Source: Gracilaria domingensis
Taxonomy: Eukaryota; Rhodophyta; Florideophyceae; Gracilariales; Gracilariaceae
NCBI GenBank assembly: GCA_022539475.1
Contig: VCMS01000001.1
Span: 434,001-498,000, forward strand
Direction: 5' to 3'
DNA: 64,000 nucleotides
Position numbers and translations under genes: made by a program. Shown in pieces: positions 8,366-18,886 of this stretch; positions within the stretch are counted from its first letter, which is position 1, and each line of letters starts with the position of its first letter. The notes below the pieces were generated by a model. That model was not told the DNA's origin and ran no database searches. It was given only the letters and a program-made list of their open reading frames with translations.

Positions 8366-10765
8366 ATGGAGCGTCCTGCTTTTGTGGGGGTGTATCCTTC
8401 ATCCTTTTTGTCGAAAATGCCACCATCTGTTCGCCAGAGTCACTCCATAATCCCGGTTATCCCATTAATCAAAGGAAAACGCGTAAATGCACCTGATCAT
8501 CCCCAGTTTCAGAATGTCTTCATGACAACTGTAGCTAATTCGCAGTTAATCGATGCCGGCTCATATCTTCATGTTCGAACCGGGTCGAAAATACGTCTAA
8601 CTCGTGCGTTGCGACCGGACGGTAAACGTAATTGGATGGTACGAGACTCCTCTGGGTCTCAGTTTTCTGTCGGTCCCAAGCAGATACTTTTCGCACTCAG
8701 ATCTCATTCTGTAGACTCAATTTCAGACGATCTTACAGCCATAGAGAATACGATCCGAACTCGAGCAGAAGAATATGAAGAATTGTTGGAATTATCCTGG
8801 GAGGAGCTGCAGTCCGAGACAGATCCCGTAGACGTTTACCAGATCTGTCTCCTGTTATTCAACGATGAAAACCCTCTTTCACTTCTGACCACTCATTTTC
8901 TTTTGGAAAACGATGACATGTTCTTCAAGAGCCGAAACATTAAGGGCACGGTAATGTACGAAGCTCGATCGTCTAAGAATGTGGAAGAGATCAAGGTTCA
9001 GAGAGCAGAACAAGCGCGGAGATATAAGAGGGACCAATCTAGGCAGTTTGCTGTTCAAAATGCGTATTCATCCTGCTCTCTGGAGCCTCTGCGGTCTTAT
9101 TTTTCCGGAGAAGAGATACAAACGCTGCTTTCATCTCTTAGGGACATGGCCCTTGAGCTTGAAAACGGCAGAAATGAAGCAAGCACGCGATATGCAATCA
9201 CAGCTGGCAACAGCTTCTCATTACTCGGCAAAGAGGCGCGAGCACTTGTTCAAATGACAATGTCAGCCCTCTCGAAACCTATTGTCCCTTTGTCTGCTTT
9301 CGATGTTTTAGTTGCATGGAGAGAATTGAGTAAGCATGAAAATCTTGCGATTCTTCGAAACGGAATGGATAAGAGAAGAAAATTTTCTGCGACGACTATG
9401 GAATCGGCAGAGAAGATCATTGCGAACCCGCCGGATGATATTGACCGGGAGCGAAGACTGGACCTGCGCCATCTTGCTGCATATGCAATCGATAGCGCGG
9501 ATACGACTGAAGTTGATGACGCCATCAGTTTTGACCCAGATTCTAATCTGGTCTACGTGCATGTCGCAGATCCATCGAGGTATTTCATAAAGGCTGAAGA
9601 TGATGTTCTACAAGAAGCATTTCGAAGAAACAGGACCATTTACCTACCAACTGAGAAACTTACTATGTTCCCTGAAAAGTTGGCGAACGAACTTTTTTCC
9701 TTAACAGGGGAATCGTGGGATGGAACTTCCTTGAGTTTTTCATGTTTCATTAACCAGGACGGAAGTATCGACGAACAATCGATGCGCGTGCAGCCCACAT
9801 TCATTCATAGACCTCTTCGCCTTACCTACGAGGAGGCAAGTGAGATTATTGACGATGACGCACGGGCAGAGCATGCGTCGCTGAAACAAATATATCAACT
9901 CGCCTTGCAACGCAGGGAGTGGCGTGAAGTCGAAGGAGGGGCGATCATTATCGACACTCCCTTCCCGTACGTCGAAGTGAAAAACGAGTCCACCGAACAT
10001 CCGGACATAAATATCGGAACGGTTCGATCAGATGCTTCTGCATGGAAGCTGGTTTCCGAACTTATGATCACTGCATGTACAGTTGGTGCTTTTATAGCTA
10101 AAGAGGCCAACCTTCCGTTGCCTTTCCGAAGTCAAGAACCATTTGACTATCCTGACGACGATGTGATTGAGGCACTTCCAAACGGCCCCGCTAGAGCCGC
10201 AATAGTTTTCAAAAATGCTGCCCCATCAGTGACTTCCACAATGCCAATGGAACATGCATCCTTGGGTTTAGATTACTACTCGCAGTTGACTTCTCCTATT
10301 CGACGGAGCCTCGATCTGATTGCCCACTTTCAACTGAAGGCCCTTATCAGAGGGGAAGAAGCGCCTTACACAGTTGAGGACATCATGCGTGAAATTGGAC
10401 GTACCCAAGATATAGGGCGGGACGCAAGAATGGTAGAAACCAAAACGAGTAAGTACTGGCAACTCGAGTTCTTGAGACGGAAGGGTCCAAACGTACTACA
10501 CCGTGCAAGCTTCGTGAAAACTCTCAAAGACTCAGACCGTGTAGGCCTCGTTCATTTTGAAGACTATGGTTTCCAGTTAGTAGCGACGATACCACCGGGG
10601 ACGAAACCGGGAACACCTATGGGTTTGCGCATACCCGTGGTGAATCCGAGAACCGGTGAAGTACGTGCGGAAAGTGTGTTGACGACTGAAGCTAGCTGGC
10701 AATCGTTCGATGAAATCCAAGATGATGACGTTCTCTCAGATATAACTGAGGATGAGCTATGTTAG
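8366..10765 (+). CDS. RNase II/RNase R family exoribonuclease (RNB domain), probably organellar
   Basis: A 799-residue single-exon protein. The central RNB domain begins near residue 360 at RRLDLRHLAAYAIDSADTTE and has the acidic metal cluster DSADTTEVDDAISFD (about 373-388), which holds the Mg-binding aspartates. Further RNB marks are YLPTEKLTMFPEKLANELFS and the strongly conserved HASLGLDYYSQLTSPIRR near residue 640, whose arginines grip the RNA. The enzyme would degrade RNA 3' to 5', trimming rRNA and mRNA ends. The N-terminal half lacks the two obvious cold-shock domains of bacterial RNase R and resembles the organelle and cyanobacterial RNB proteins. No strong S1 domain is seen at the C-terminus, which is acidic. 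Organelle location is inferred from family type and the Ser/Pro-rich start. RRS replaces the more usual RRY after TSPI. Confidence 0.88.
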   Translation: MERPAFVGVYPSSFLSKMPPSVRQSHSIIPVIPLIKGKRVNAPDHPQFQNVFMTTVANSQLIDAGSYLHVRTGSKIRLTRALRPDGKRNWMVRDSSGSQFSVGPKQILFALRSHSVDSISDDLTAIENTIRTRAEEYEELLELSWEELQSETDPVDVYQICLLLFNDENPLSLLTTHFLLENDDMFFKSRNIKGTVMYEARSSKNVEEIKVQRAEQARRYKRDQSRQFAVQNAYSSCSLEPLRSYFSGEEIQTLLSSLRDMALELENGRNEASTRYAITAGNSFSLLGKEARALVQMTMSALSKPIVPLSAFDVLVAWRELSKHENLAILRNGMDKRRKFSATTMESAEKIIANPPDDIDRERRLDLRHLAAYAIDSADTTEVDDAISFDPDSNLVYVHVADPSRYFIKAEDDVLQEAFRRNRTIYLPTEKLTMFPEKLANELFSLTGESWDGTSLSFSCFINQDGSIDEQSMRVQPTFIHRPLRLTYEEASEIIDDDARAEHASLKQIYQLALQRREWREVEGGAIIIDTPFPYVEVKNESTEHPDINIGTVRSDASAWKLVSELMITACTVGAFIAKEANLPLPFRSQEPFDYPDDDVIEALPNGPARAAIVFKNAAPSVTSTMPMEHASLGLDYYSQLTSPIRRSLDLIAHFQLKALIRGEEAPYTVEDIMREIGRTQDIGRDARMVETKTSKYWQLEFLRRKGPNVLHRASFVKTLKDSDRVGLVHFEDYGFQLVATIPPGTKPGTPMGLRIPVVNPRTGEVRAESVLTTEASWQSFDEIQDDDVLSDITEDELC

Positions 10766-10789
10766 CCCTTGATTGACAAGAAAACAATG

Positions 10790-11464
10790 TTACTTCCGGC
10801 CCCGGCGATTCGATGGTTCACGACGTCTAGTTGATCGCTGTTTCCTTTGCCTTTGGTCCGCAGTTCTCGCCGCTCGGGGTGGTTTCCGAGGTAGTTTTGG
10901 AACCGGAATGACCACAGGTCGTGTTTGAACGCGACGAGGCCAAAATGGCTTTCCTTGCTTTCTACGACTCCTCCAATACAGAAAGATAAGAATGGCGATG
11001 ATAATAACGACAACCAGGAAGCTGAAGCCAATACTCACGCTGAGATGTAGCCCCATTGTCTATGATCCAGAAAAGGCCGACGGTTGGCTTTTTGTATTCG
11101 ATAGCCAAGACGGTGTTGGTCGTGAACTTAGGTTGCTTTTTGCCCGCGTAGTAGAATGATAGACTTGCCAGTAATTCGGTTGGTGTCAGTTCAGAAAAGA
11201 TCCTGTTTACCGAGATGGGCAAGTGTTCTCACCGATATCGGTGAAGTAGACAGCTTTTGGACTCGAAGTCGGGGTAAAAGCGTTCTTCCTTCGAAACATT
11301 CGGGGTTGAAAAAACTGCCGTACGGTATCAATGATGATTCACTGTAAGGTATTCTAATCGCCCCGGTTTCCATTGCAGACGGGGCGTAGCTTCGTTTTCG
11401 TTCGAGTGTTCTTGTATCAAGGGTGGAGGTGTAGATAAATACTACATACAATCCAGGCTGTCGT
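10790..11464 (-). CDS. Uncertain multi-exon or frame-split gene, possibly a small type I membrane protein
   Basis: Three reverse frames with protein-like composition follow one another: about 11464-11191, 11222-10962 and 11056-10790. The first reads as a soluble segment (MYVVFIYTS... to ...KLSTSPIS), the second contains LTPTELLASLSFYYAGKK and EYKKPTVGLFWIIDNGAT. The third contains a strong hydrophobic helix (GFSFLVVVIIIAILIFLYW) followed by RSRRK and a very basic Pro/Arg tail, as in a stop-transfer anchor. Each step needs the same +1 change of frame. Donor-like GTGAGA and GTGAGT occur at the junctions, but canonical introns there do not rejoin the frames cleanly; if the GTGAGT donor is real, the hydrophobic stretch could be T-rich intron. 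Start codon and exon borders are unresolved, and I name no function. Confidence 0.35.
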
Positions 11465-11772
11465 CAATAGGATTTGCAACTTCTGACTTATTAAGAGCAA
11501 TGCCCAGAACGGTACCCCTGGTAGTTCCGAATCGGAACTATCCAGCCTAGATTGTTTAAGATTACAATCAATCAGTGACTTACTTAGCTTTCACACCGTT
11601 GACATCCTCTCTGCCGTGCCTTCAAAGCCTCTTGGTCTTCCTGTGAACGTATTTTCGTTTTTGCTTGCGTTGCCGAAGCTTACTTAGTCTCAACCTCGCG
11701 AAGGGCCGGGAGCTTATCTTAACATCTTCAGTATACGCCATCAAAGTGTCCTCGTTCGTTACATCGCATACT

Positions 11773-13605
11773 ATGCTCATGGCACTGGACATCAAATCCC
11801 GTAATCAGAATCAGGTAAACTGCTCTGTGGTGCTTGAAATACTGGACGATATACTATTGGATTCAATAAGAACTGCGACTCCTGATTTGAATGAGGGCTT
11901 GACGGACATGGTAAGCAACATATATTCGAAGAACGTGAGGCAACCAATTGCAGCTCCGAAGGCAACAAACGCTGTACATTCTTCATCAAAGTCGTCTACG
12001 GACTCCGACTCCAACTCGGAATCTGATGCATCATCGTCCACTTCCTCAACATCACGTGCGGAACGCAATGACAGCCATGAGATCAAGAAAGCTGATCTAG
12101 CGGGTGTTGTTCAAGAATCAAAACCAGAGGGGGATTCTAGGCATTTACGTTCAAAGAATGAAATCGACCCAGATAAGGTAGCCGTTCCAACCCCGAACAT
12201 TATTATCACCGATGAGGATGAAATAATTCCCATCGGAAAAATAGTTTCAGCGATGGAGTCCGTCGTTGTAGTTTCTACTGCAGATTGGCGCCCCAATGAC
12301 GAAGCCAAGCAGGGCCGCGAAAGGCAGCCGAAGACGACTCCGTTTAGCACGAATTTAAGCTCTGTCATTGCTCTGGATCATGGTTCCGCACTATGCTTCG
12401 AAAATCGCAAGCTTCTAGGCTTGGTCGACGAGACGTTCGGCCCAGTCGAATGCCCTTTCTATGTTGTGCGGTTCAGCACAGCCGAAGAGCGTGACGCTTC
12501 CGGAGCTACACGGGGTCAAATGGTATATCTAGTGAAGCAGAAGAGCACGTGGGTGAGAGGGAGTGATGTGCTTAGTAAGGGCTATGATACCAGCAACTGG
12601 GACGATGAAGAGTGCAATGTTCCAGAAGAATACTCAGACGATGAAGAAGAGAGAGCTGCGAAGAAAGCACTCAGACGGACGCGAGGGCAAAAGCGCGAAA
12701 ATAGTATGACCAGCAGTGACGAGCAGAAACGTCGGAGATTGAGTGCTTCATACCCCAAGCGTGATTTGCGCCACCCATCTGAGCCACATGATAAAACTGT
12801 TCGCCGCAGTGGCCAACGTGGGAGACCCCGAACCAGGCATGGAATGAACCCCAATCTAAGGCACAGAAGTGATACTGGCGTCGATCGGAGACTGGGCGGT
12901 GGTCCTATGTCTGCTCCCATTTGTCATACCCCTGAAGTTGGGGATCAACAACGAGGAGAACCATCTACAGCAGGTGGCACGCAAGGCATGCATGGGGTCG
13001 TATCTCCTGATTTACACGCGCTCGCAAGATATCCGTTTCCTCCCAACATTCAAAGACAGAGAGGCTACATTGGAAGTCCTCCAATTGGCTCTGTCCCTCT
13101 TCCTCCAAATGGCCAAAGGCAACAGCTGTATCATTATCACGGATTGTCGGATTATCGCAGTCCCTACGGGTTCATGGGGGGTGCTGTACCGGGAGCGAAT
13201 GCAGGGGTACCACATCATAACAGTGTTCATGGACATTATGTTACTCATAGAATGGTCAATTCTCGGGAACAGTACAACGTGGTTCAAACACCGTATTGGC
13301 ACGGAGGTATTCCGGCTCAAATGTATAGCCAAAGAAACACAGCTGAAGTGGGTCAGAGCGGCTCCTTTTCCGCGGAACCGATGGACAGACAGAGCAGAGT
13401 GTTTTACGAGGGGCCAATGTCTCAGCAGCAGAGACATGAAGGAATGAACCATATGGGGCCGCCCCGGTTGAGCTCATATCAACCATTTGGCTTCGCAAGC
13501 TACTCCCCAGGGATGGGGGCACCACTGCATGTGAATCAAGAATTCAGTTTGGAACAGTATCAACAGCAAACATCCTACCACCCTCCCTCCAGTGGGGGTA
13601 GATGA
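11773..13605 (+). CDS. NAF1: NAF1-like H/ACA ribonucleoprotein assembly factor
   Basis: The first in-frame ATG is at 11773 (M-L-M-A-L-D), giving 610 residues. The core at about 151-290 is the Gar1/Naf1 beta-barrel: IIPIGKIVSAMESVVVV, then LDHGSALCFENRKLLGLVDETFGPV, then the KQKSTWVRGSDVLSKGYDTS step. It is followed by WDDEE and an acidic EEYSDDEEE run, the usual NAF1 ending of the domain. NAF1 escorts Cbf5/dyskerin to nascent box H/ACA snoRNAs and is later exchanged for Gar1. The N-terminal flank is an acidic/Ser-rich disordered region, as in yeast and animals. The C-terminal ~320 residues are basic, then rich in Pro, Gly, Gln, Tyr and Met, also matching the family's disordered tail. Gar1 itself would lack the acidic flanks, so NAF1 is the better call. 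Confidence 0.85.
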   Translation: MLMALDIKSRNQNQVNCSVVLEILDDILLDSIRTATPDLNEGLTDMVSNIYSKNVRQPIAAPKATNAVHSSSKSSTDSDSNSESDASSSTSSTSRAERNDSHEIKKADLAGVVQESKPEGDSRHLRSKNEIDPDKVAVPTPNIIITDEDEIIPIGKIVSAMESVVVVSTADWRPNDEAKQGRERQPKTTPFSTNLSSVIALDHGSALCFENRKLLGLVDETFGPVECPFYVVRFSTAEERDASGATRGQMVYLVKQKSTWVRGSDVLSKGYDTSNWDDEECNVPEEYSDDEEERAAKKALRRTRGQKRENSMTSSDEQKRRRLSASYPKRDLRHPSEPHDKTVRRSGQRGRPRTRHGMNPNLRHRSDTGVDRRLGGGPMSAPICHTPEVGDQQRGEPSTAGGTQGMHGVVSPDLHALARYPFPPNIQRQRGYIGSPPIGSVPLPPNGQRQQLYHYHGLSDYRSPYGFMGGAVPGANAGVPHHNSVHGHYVTHRMVNSREQYNVVQTPYWHGGIPAQMYSQRNTAEVGQSGSFSAEPMDRQSRVFYEGPMSQQQRHEGMNHMGPPRLSSYQPFGFASYSPGMGAPLHVNQEFSLEQYQQQTSYHPPSSGGR

Positions 13606-14969
13606 CATGGGCGTGGCCTTGAGAAGCCTCGCAAGCACTAACTAGGTACAAGCATTAGCTTTACTGAGTATCTGAGATACCATTCGACTATTACTCTGAT
13701 GGAAACTGGGTCGTAGGTGACATGAGACTTATAGTCTGCCGGCGTTGAAGAACTACAGCCTCGGTCTTATTAGAATGAGCTGCAAACGAGGCTCGAACAT
13801 TGGATTTGTTTTTGTCGGTTGACGAGAGGTTTTCAGAAGTATTTCGATGACGAAAACTCGCAGCTGTTTGCCGGCGATGGCAGTTTAAGGAAGGATAACA
13901 GTCACAACTTTTGTTTCCAAGTGAATGCACTTAGGACCTGAGTGGTTTCAGTGCTCAGAAGCATGGGCACCCTTCTTGCCATCCTTTTAATGTATTCCGC
14001 ACCTAACGAGACATTAGCATGGAATGGTACTCTTATCTGTTATGGTAAATTGTGCGGAAACGCAGAGGAGGAGTTTAATGACAGGGAGTTAGTGGCGCAC
14101 TAACACCCGTGCAATGTATCAAGATCAAGGTCTGTTCTTCTGTTCCGCTTCAGCAAGTTCTTCCAATGACAGTGAAGTACAGCATTGTCGGGCCTCTGGC
14201 CACTGTTCACGACAACGCACCACATGAGGTATAAGAAAGCCGGGAAGCGCCGGCATTAAACGATCTGATGATTTCCCTTGTAGATATCAATGGTATTTAT
14301 AAACAGATGGTCGGTAATCTTTTTATCCTCAAATTGCGGGCCTCAGTTCTTTCACAACTTCCTAGTCTTTGGTCTAGCGAGAACACATCTTCAGTATGGG
14401 TTTAATGTTGGCATGGCGAAGTAGATTCGACACGAATTGCAAGTTGCTCGCTCGGGTATCGGCCTTACCCCCTGGGTCACAACCTGAACCGTAGAGGGTT
14501 GCTGTACGAAAATGGATGCATGCAGGTGTGGATATGTAGCATTAATTCGTAGTGAAAAGAGCACAACATCAAATATCTTAAATCTACACCGTGGCTAAAA
14601 TTGCTTATTTGCATGTCGTTGACCAGACTGTATCAGGTATCAGGTACGCAACAGCAACTCCTTCCTTCACAACTTGGCCTGACTCGAAGCCCGACGTCCT
14701 GTTTCCTTCTTATCACACAACAATTTGCTTTCAACTGCCAAGGGAAAGAAGAGCTTCGTGGAGAACACCGCTCTGCATCTAGAGCCCGGTCGCGTTCGGC
14801 CGGTGACCAAGACCCCATTGTTCCACTACCTCAAGGGAACGACAGGGAACGGGCTCCGGCGTTGTTCGTCTCTTCAGCGCTTTTAGCATCGTCGCCTTGT
14901 TTTCTTGGCGTCCTTGGCCGCGCCCGCGGCTGTACTATCGAGCAGCTACTTTCATTGTCAACTGTGCAC
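13606..14969. other. Spacer and probable 5' leader of the cullin gene
   Basis: A reverse frame of 79 codons at 13691-13930 has no features. The cullin frame stays open upstream of 14970 back to about 14601, but that 120-residue extension is Ser/Arg/Leu-rich and unlike any cullin, so I take it as leader. Nothing else is recognised. Confidence 0.45.
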
Positions 14970-17900
14970 ATGATGACGGTACGTGAAAGCTCGTTTGACA
15001 ATGACCTTGACACTCGTTGGCGAAGTGTGAAAGCTCGACTCTCTGCCGTGTTTCAAAACATGCAAGACACGCCAGTCAAAACGTCTCCAGAAGAATGGAG
15101 TAACATATTCACCGACGTTGCGAACCTTTACGGCCAGAACGATGCAATGCTCTTGCGACGAATGTATGTCCATGTGCGTCAATTTGTTCGCGACCTCGTT
15201 GAGGTACAGCTACATCATCTTCGAATTTTGGATGGCACAATACTACTATCTGAATATGTTCGACGTTGGAAAGTCGCCATGAAATATATCATGTTCATGA
15301 AACGTGTTTTGCATCATCTTCAACGATCCTGGATAAAGGAAAATACGAACAGTCTGAAACATGACCCTGTGAGGCCCCTAGATAAGCTTTTGATGTTTTA
15401 TTGGAGAGAGGATCTTCTGAGCAATCTTCCTTCTATTGTTGACATTGCCCTAGATTTGGTAGATGACGACCGTCGTGGCATTTCGATAAATCGCGAAGCC
15501 GTGCGTGGTGTTGTTGAAAACTTTGTAGAGATTGGCGCTGCAGATGTTTGTGAACATGAGATGTATGACTCCATTGGCTGCAGTGACAAGCTTTCCCCTG
15601 ACCAGATCTCCACACTTCATTTATACATACATGTTTTTGAAGACAGATTTCTTTCCCGTACACGTAGTTTCTACAAGGAGGAGGGTGCTCGTATAGCTCG
15701 AGACGGGAACATTACAACTTTTGTCAAACAAATACAGAGCCATCTGGACGCAGAAGAGGCACGCGTGCGCAACCTGTTGCATGACGATTCCACCGCGCGC
15801 GTTCGTCAGGCTGCCGAAGCGGAACTGATAGGCAACCATAAGGAGTATCTTCAAAAAGAAGCGACTACTATGATTCGAGAAGGTCGCACAGGTGAACTAC
15901 GAGTGGTGTTCAAGCTATTAGAACGCGTTGAGGAAGGTTTAACACCAATTGGTAACTTTTTCGTAAGCTTCGTTCGGGATGAAGGAAACTCTCTGGTTGT
16001 CAAACACATCGACAGTCTACGTGGAAAAGGAACTATTTTGCAGAACCTAACCCTTGTGGAACGCCTTATAAGCCTCTACTGGAAGCATGCAAAGATGGCT
16101 GAGCGATGTTTTGAAGGGTCTAATATGATAATGATAGCCATTGACAACGCTTTTCGCGGGTTTGTGAATCGCTCTTTAGGTCCAATATGCCTTGCCAATC
16201 TGCTTGCTCATTACATTGATCGATTACTGAGACCGAAGGCTATGGACGGTGTCTATTTGGCAGATGAATATGATGAATGCAGCGAAAGCAAGATAGGAAG
16301 TTTTGACCGACAAAGTGGCACAGTTCTTCATCTCCACAAGCTCAAGTGCTTAGCGCCAGAGATTTTTGACAACAATCAGGGACTTCCATCTGTTCGAGAT
16401 GATCTACAGCGAGAACGGCTGATGAATGAACTCGTCCGACTTTTTGGGTATCTTGATGACAAAGACATATTCTTTGAAACTCATCGGAGACTTTTTGCGA
16501 AACGACTGTTATATGGATCAAAAGGGGAAATGGAGAATGTCTTCATTGGAAAACTAAGACAAAAAGCAGGAAACACTTATACTCAGCGCTTAACTGGCAT
16601 GCTCCAGGATGTCATCGTGGGAAAGGCACTGAGAGGGCGGTTCACAAGTTATCTTGGTGCTTTGCGCGTTCATTACTGGGAAAAACAAAGGGAGCAACAG
16701 CTGAAGTCATGTACAGTTGAAAGCGAACATGCGTTGAGTCTATCAGAGATACAGGAGATTCTTCTGCAAGAGTCGGAGAAATTTGGGGGTATACCAGCAT
16801 ATATACAGGATTGGTTCAAAGAAAACGCCTCTAAAGGCACTGCGACTTGGGATAGACAAGGTATTTACATACTTCGAAGGTTACGGCAATGTATACCAAG
16901 ACTAGAAAGAAACTTGATTGGTCTTCCAAATCCACAAAGCGGAAGTACCTTGTGGATGTCGAAATTGTCAACAAATGGTGGTGTCCTCGACGAAGAAGAC
17001 AACATTGCTCAAGCGTTGCAAATCGATTTCAATGGATATGTCTTCAACGCCTTGCACTGGCCGCCAGAAAAGAAACTAGATCTCAAGATGCCCTCGGTTC
17101 TCACGAAGTGTCAGCAATTGTTTTCACAGTTTTACATGCGAAACAAAAAGCCGAGGAAGCTCACATGGGTGCACTCCTCCTCTACAATTCATCTTACGGC
17201 AAGGATTGGAACCGCCGAATATACATTTGTGGTGTCGGCTCTTCAGGCATGTTTCCTCTTGCTCTTAAATGATAGGGATTGCATATCAGTGAAGGATGCC
17301 GCGCGATACCTGAATGTAAGTTCTCAGGATTTGCTTGAGCATCTGGAACCAATGACATCCTCCAGGACTCAAAGGCTTCTGATGATCAACGATCATGTCT
17401 TTCCACATCGGTTTGCAGCCCCTCATGCTGTGAAACCGCAGCAGGGTGTAGAATCTAGCATTCCTCCCTTTGGTATGAGTCAAGCGCAAGAGCCGGCGGA
17501 GAAGGCTTCAAACAAAGGCCTTTCAAGTTCCATCCTTCTAGGGGATGTGAAAAAGAGAAAAATGCCAAGCATATGCTTAACAGAGCCTCCTCCACTTAAG
17601 AGACAAAGGTTCTCGCTGAATTCATCTGGTTCAAGTTCCAACTTTGAAATCCAAAGTACTGCGACAGATCGAAATGGAGATGTCAAACTCCAGTTGCCGT
17701 CTGTGCGCCAAATACTTGCTGCGGCTCCCATCCCATGCCCTCTGTCTGCTGTACATCCTCTTCATCGTGCGCATCTTCCTCCACAAAGTGTAGAGTCAAG
17801 TTGCAAGAGACCAACACACACTTCAAAAGGAAGTTCGTACATACACTTGAACAAAGATTTCGAATCGCGGTATCGAAAGATAATCTTCCCGTCAGAGATG

Positions 17901-18170
17901 TCCAAAATCGCTGCCGCCAAAGCGAAGGTAACGCGAAACAATGTGGTTATGGATAGGAACACGCAAATAGATGCTGTTCTAGTTCGAGTCATGAAATCTC
18001 GCAAACAGGCAACATATGGTGAGCTCTGCGCAGAAGTCATATCAGCACTCTCAAAACAACACTTTATGCCCGATCCCAAGGTAATCAAGAAGAGGTTGGA
18101 GCGCTTGATTGATCAAGAGTACATTGCTAGGGATGAGAACGATTCAAAGCTGTACACATATAACGCATAG
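14970..18170 (+). CDS. Cullin, scaffold of a cullin-RING ubiquitin ligase, with a long insert
   Basis: From ATG 14970 the protein has 1066 residues against about 750-800 for typical cullins. The N-terminal cullin repeats start at RWRSVKARLSAVFQNM and continue as helical repeats to about residue 500. The cullin homology domain is seen around residues 505-760 (DKDIFFETHRRLFAKRLL). The C-terminal winged-helix neddylation domain is unmistakable: IDAVLVRVMKSRKQATYGEL, where Lys1009 is the expected NEDD8 acceptor, then VIKKRLERLIDQEYIARD and the terminal LYTYNA. Between the homology domain and this tail lies an extra ~190-residue Ser/Pro/Lys-rich disordered insert containing basic runs (KKRKMP, LKRQR) that could serve nuclear import. 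Cullin-1/2/3/4 class cannot be assigned by eye. An upstream in-frame ATG at 14613 would add 119 atypical residues. Confidence 0.9.
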   Translation: MMTVRESSFDNDLDTRWRSVKARLSAVFQNMQDTPVKTSPEEWSNIFTDVANLYGQNDAMLLRRMYVHVRQFVRDLVEVQLHHLRILDGTILLSEYVRRWKVAMKYIMFMKRVLHHLQRSWIKENTNSLKHDPVRPLDKLLMFYWREDLLSNLPSIVDIALDLVDDDRRGISINREAVRGVVENFVEIGAADVCEHEMYDSIGCSDKLSPDQISTLHLYIHVFEDRFLSRTRSFYKEEGARIARDGNITTFVKQIQSHLDAEEARVRNLLHDDSTARVRQAAEAELIGNHKEYLQKEATTMIREGRTGELRVVFKLLERVEEGLTPIGNFFVSFVRDEGNSLVVKHIDSLRGKGTILQNLTLVERLISLYWKHAKMAERCFEGSNMIMIAIDNAFRGFVNRSLGPICLANLLAHYIDRLLRPKAMDGVYLADEYDECSESKIGSFDRQSGTVLHLHKLKCLAPEIFDNNQGLPSVRDDLQRERLMNELVRLFGYLDDKDIFFETHRRLFAKRLLYGSKGEMENVFIGKLRQKAGNTYTQRLTGMLQDVIVGKALRGRFTSYLGALRVHYWEKQREQQLKSCTVESEHALSLSEIQEILLQESEKFGGIPAYIQDWFKENASKGTATWDRQGIYILRRLRQCIPRLERNLIGLPNPQSGSTLWMSKLSTNGGVLDEEDNIAQALQIDFNGYVFNALHWPPEKKLDLKMPSVLTKCQQLFSQFYMRNKKPRKLTWVHSSSTIHLTARIGTAEYTFVVSALQACFLLLLNDRDCISVKDAARYLNVSSQDLLEHLEPMTSSRTQRLLMINDHVFPHRFAAPHAVKPQQGVESSIPPFGMSQAQEPAEKASNKGLSSSILLGDVKKRKMPSICLTEPPPLKRQRFSLNSSGSSSNFEIQSTATDRNGDVKLQLPSVRQILAAAPIPCPLSAVHPLHRAHLPPQSVESSCKRPTHTSKGSSYIHLNKDFESRYRKIIFPSEMSKIAAAKAKVTRNNVVMDRNTQIDAVLVRVMKSRKQATYGELCAEVISALSKQHFMPDPKVIKKRLERLIDQEYIARDENDSKLYTYNA

Positions 18171-18349
18171 TTCATAATTGTAGCCACTTAACTGAAGGGG
18201 AATAGCCTCAGAGTTTCAGGTCTCACGCCTTCCGGTATTTAGCTTAATATCAACTTAAACTGGCAATCTGACTGTTAACTGTATCTAATACCGATTTGAC
18301 GGCTGCAACAGCTGCCCTTGCTCCAAAACAGGGAGCATCTCGCACGGTA

Positions 18350-18886
18350 TCACTGAACAGAAATGTCAAAGTCATCTGACGGAAGATCATCAGTGGCCAG
18401 AATCATGTTGAACCATCCTACCTCAGAATTCGCACTGAAATCAGCCGGGTGTTGATACATACCACCCGAGAAAACAGGCAGGTCTATTAGATTCTTCCTA
18501 CTGTCATCAAGGTGGCCACGCAAAACTCGTTTGACAGAGAACTTAGTGTTGCCCTCCTCATAGAATCTTTCAATCTCTACCAGTATCTCACCGTCAGAAT
18601 CTGAGTACTCCCATGTTGCACGGACTTTCTCAGGTGTGGGCCCGTCCGTCTTACCAATTGACAAAGTACCGTCGGAGGATAAGTAGATTGCAGATGTGGT
18701 TGACACTGCGTCCTCATCTTCCTCTAGTTGGTACGATTTGTTTGCAATCCTCTCCACAGCTAACATGCATTTCACCGTTTTCCTGCTCACCTGATACGAC
18801 GGAGTAGCCCTTGTGGTTTTGGAACCGCCCAACGTACTGTAGCGTTGCCAACAAATTCTACTCGATGAGCTGAGGAAAGCGGCCAT
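18350..18886 (-). CDS. Probable plastid-targeted small protein, function unknown
   Basis: A 178-residue protein from ATG 18886. The first ~40 residues (MAAFLSSSSRICWQRYSTLG, rich in Ser, Thr, Arg and poor in acid) look like a plastid transit peptide. The mature part is acidic and probably mostly beta: IYLSSDGTLSIGKTDGPTPE, then EILVEIERFYEE, KFSVKRVLRGH and, near the end, EVGWFNMILATDD. No membrane helix, Cys pair or known catalytic motif is visible. The pattern of short strands broken by Gly and Asp suggests a small beta-barrel or sandwich accessory protein. I do not recognise the family. It faces the cullin gene tail to tail across about 180 bp. Confidence 0.65.
   Translation of the reverse strand: MAAFLSSSSRICWQRYSTLGGSKTTRATPSYQVSRKTVKCMLAVERIANKSYQLEEDEDAVSTTSAIYLSSDGTLSIGKTDGPTPEKVRATWEYSDSDGEILVEIERFYEEGNTKFSVKRVLRGHLDDSRKNLIDLPVFSGGMYQHPADFSANSEVGWFNMILATDDLPSDDFDISVQ

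Noticed and set aside
11000-11250. Introns of 17-30 nt at the GTGAGA and GTGAGT donors
   Set aside because: Far shorter than the 54-115 nt introns that could be proven, and their removal does not rejoin the frames.
12869-13447. 192-codon forward frame inside NAF1
   Set aside because: It overlaps the Pro/Gln-rich NAF1 tail in another frame and has no domain; a shadow.
14601-14969. N-terminal extension of the cullin
   Set aside because: Low-complexity and unlike any cullin start; the domain begins just after ATG 14970.
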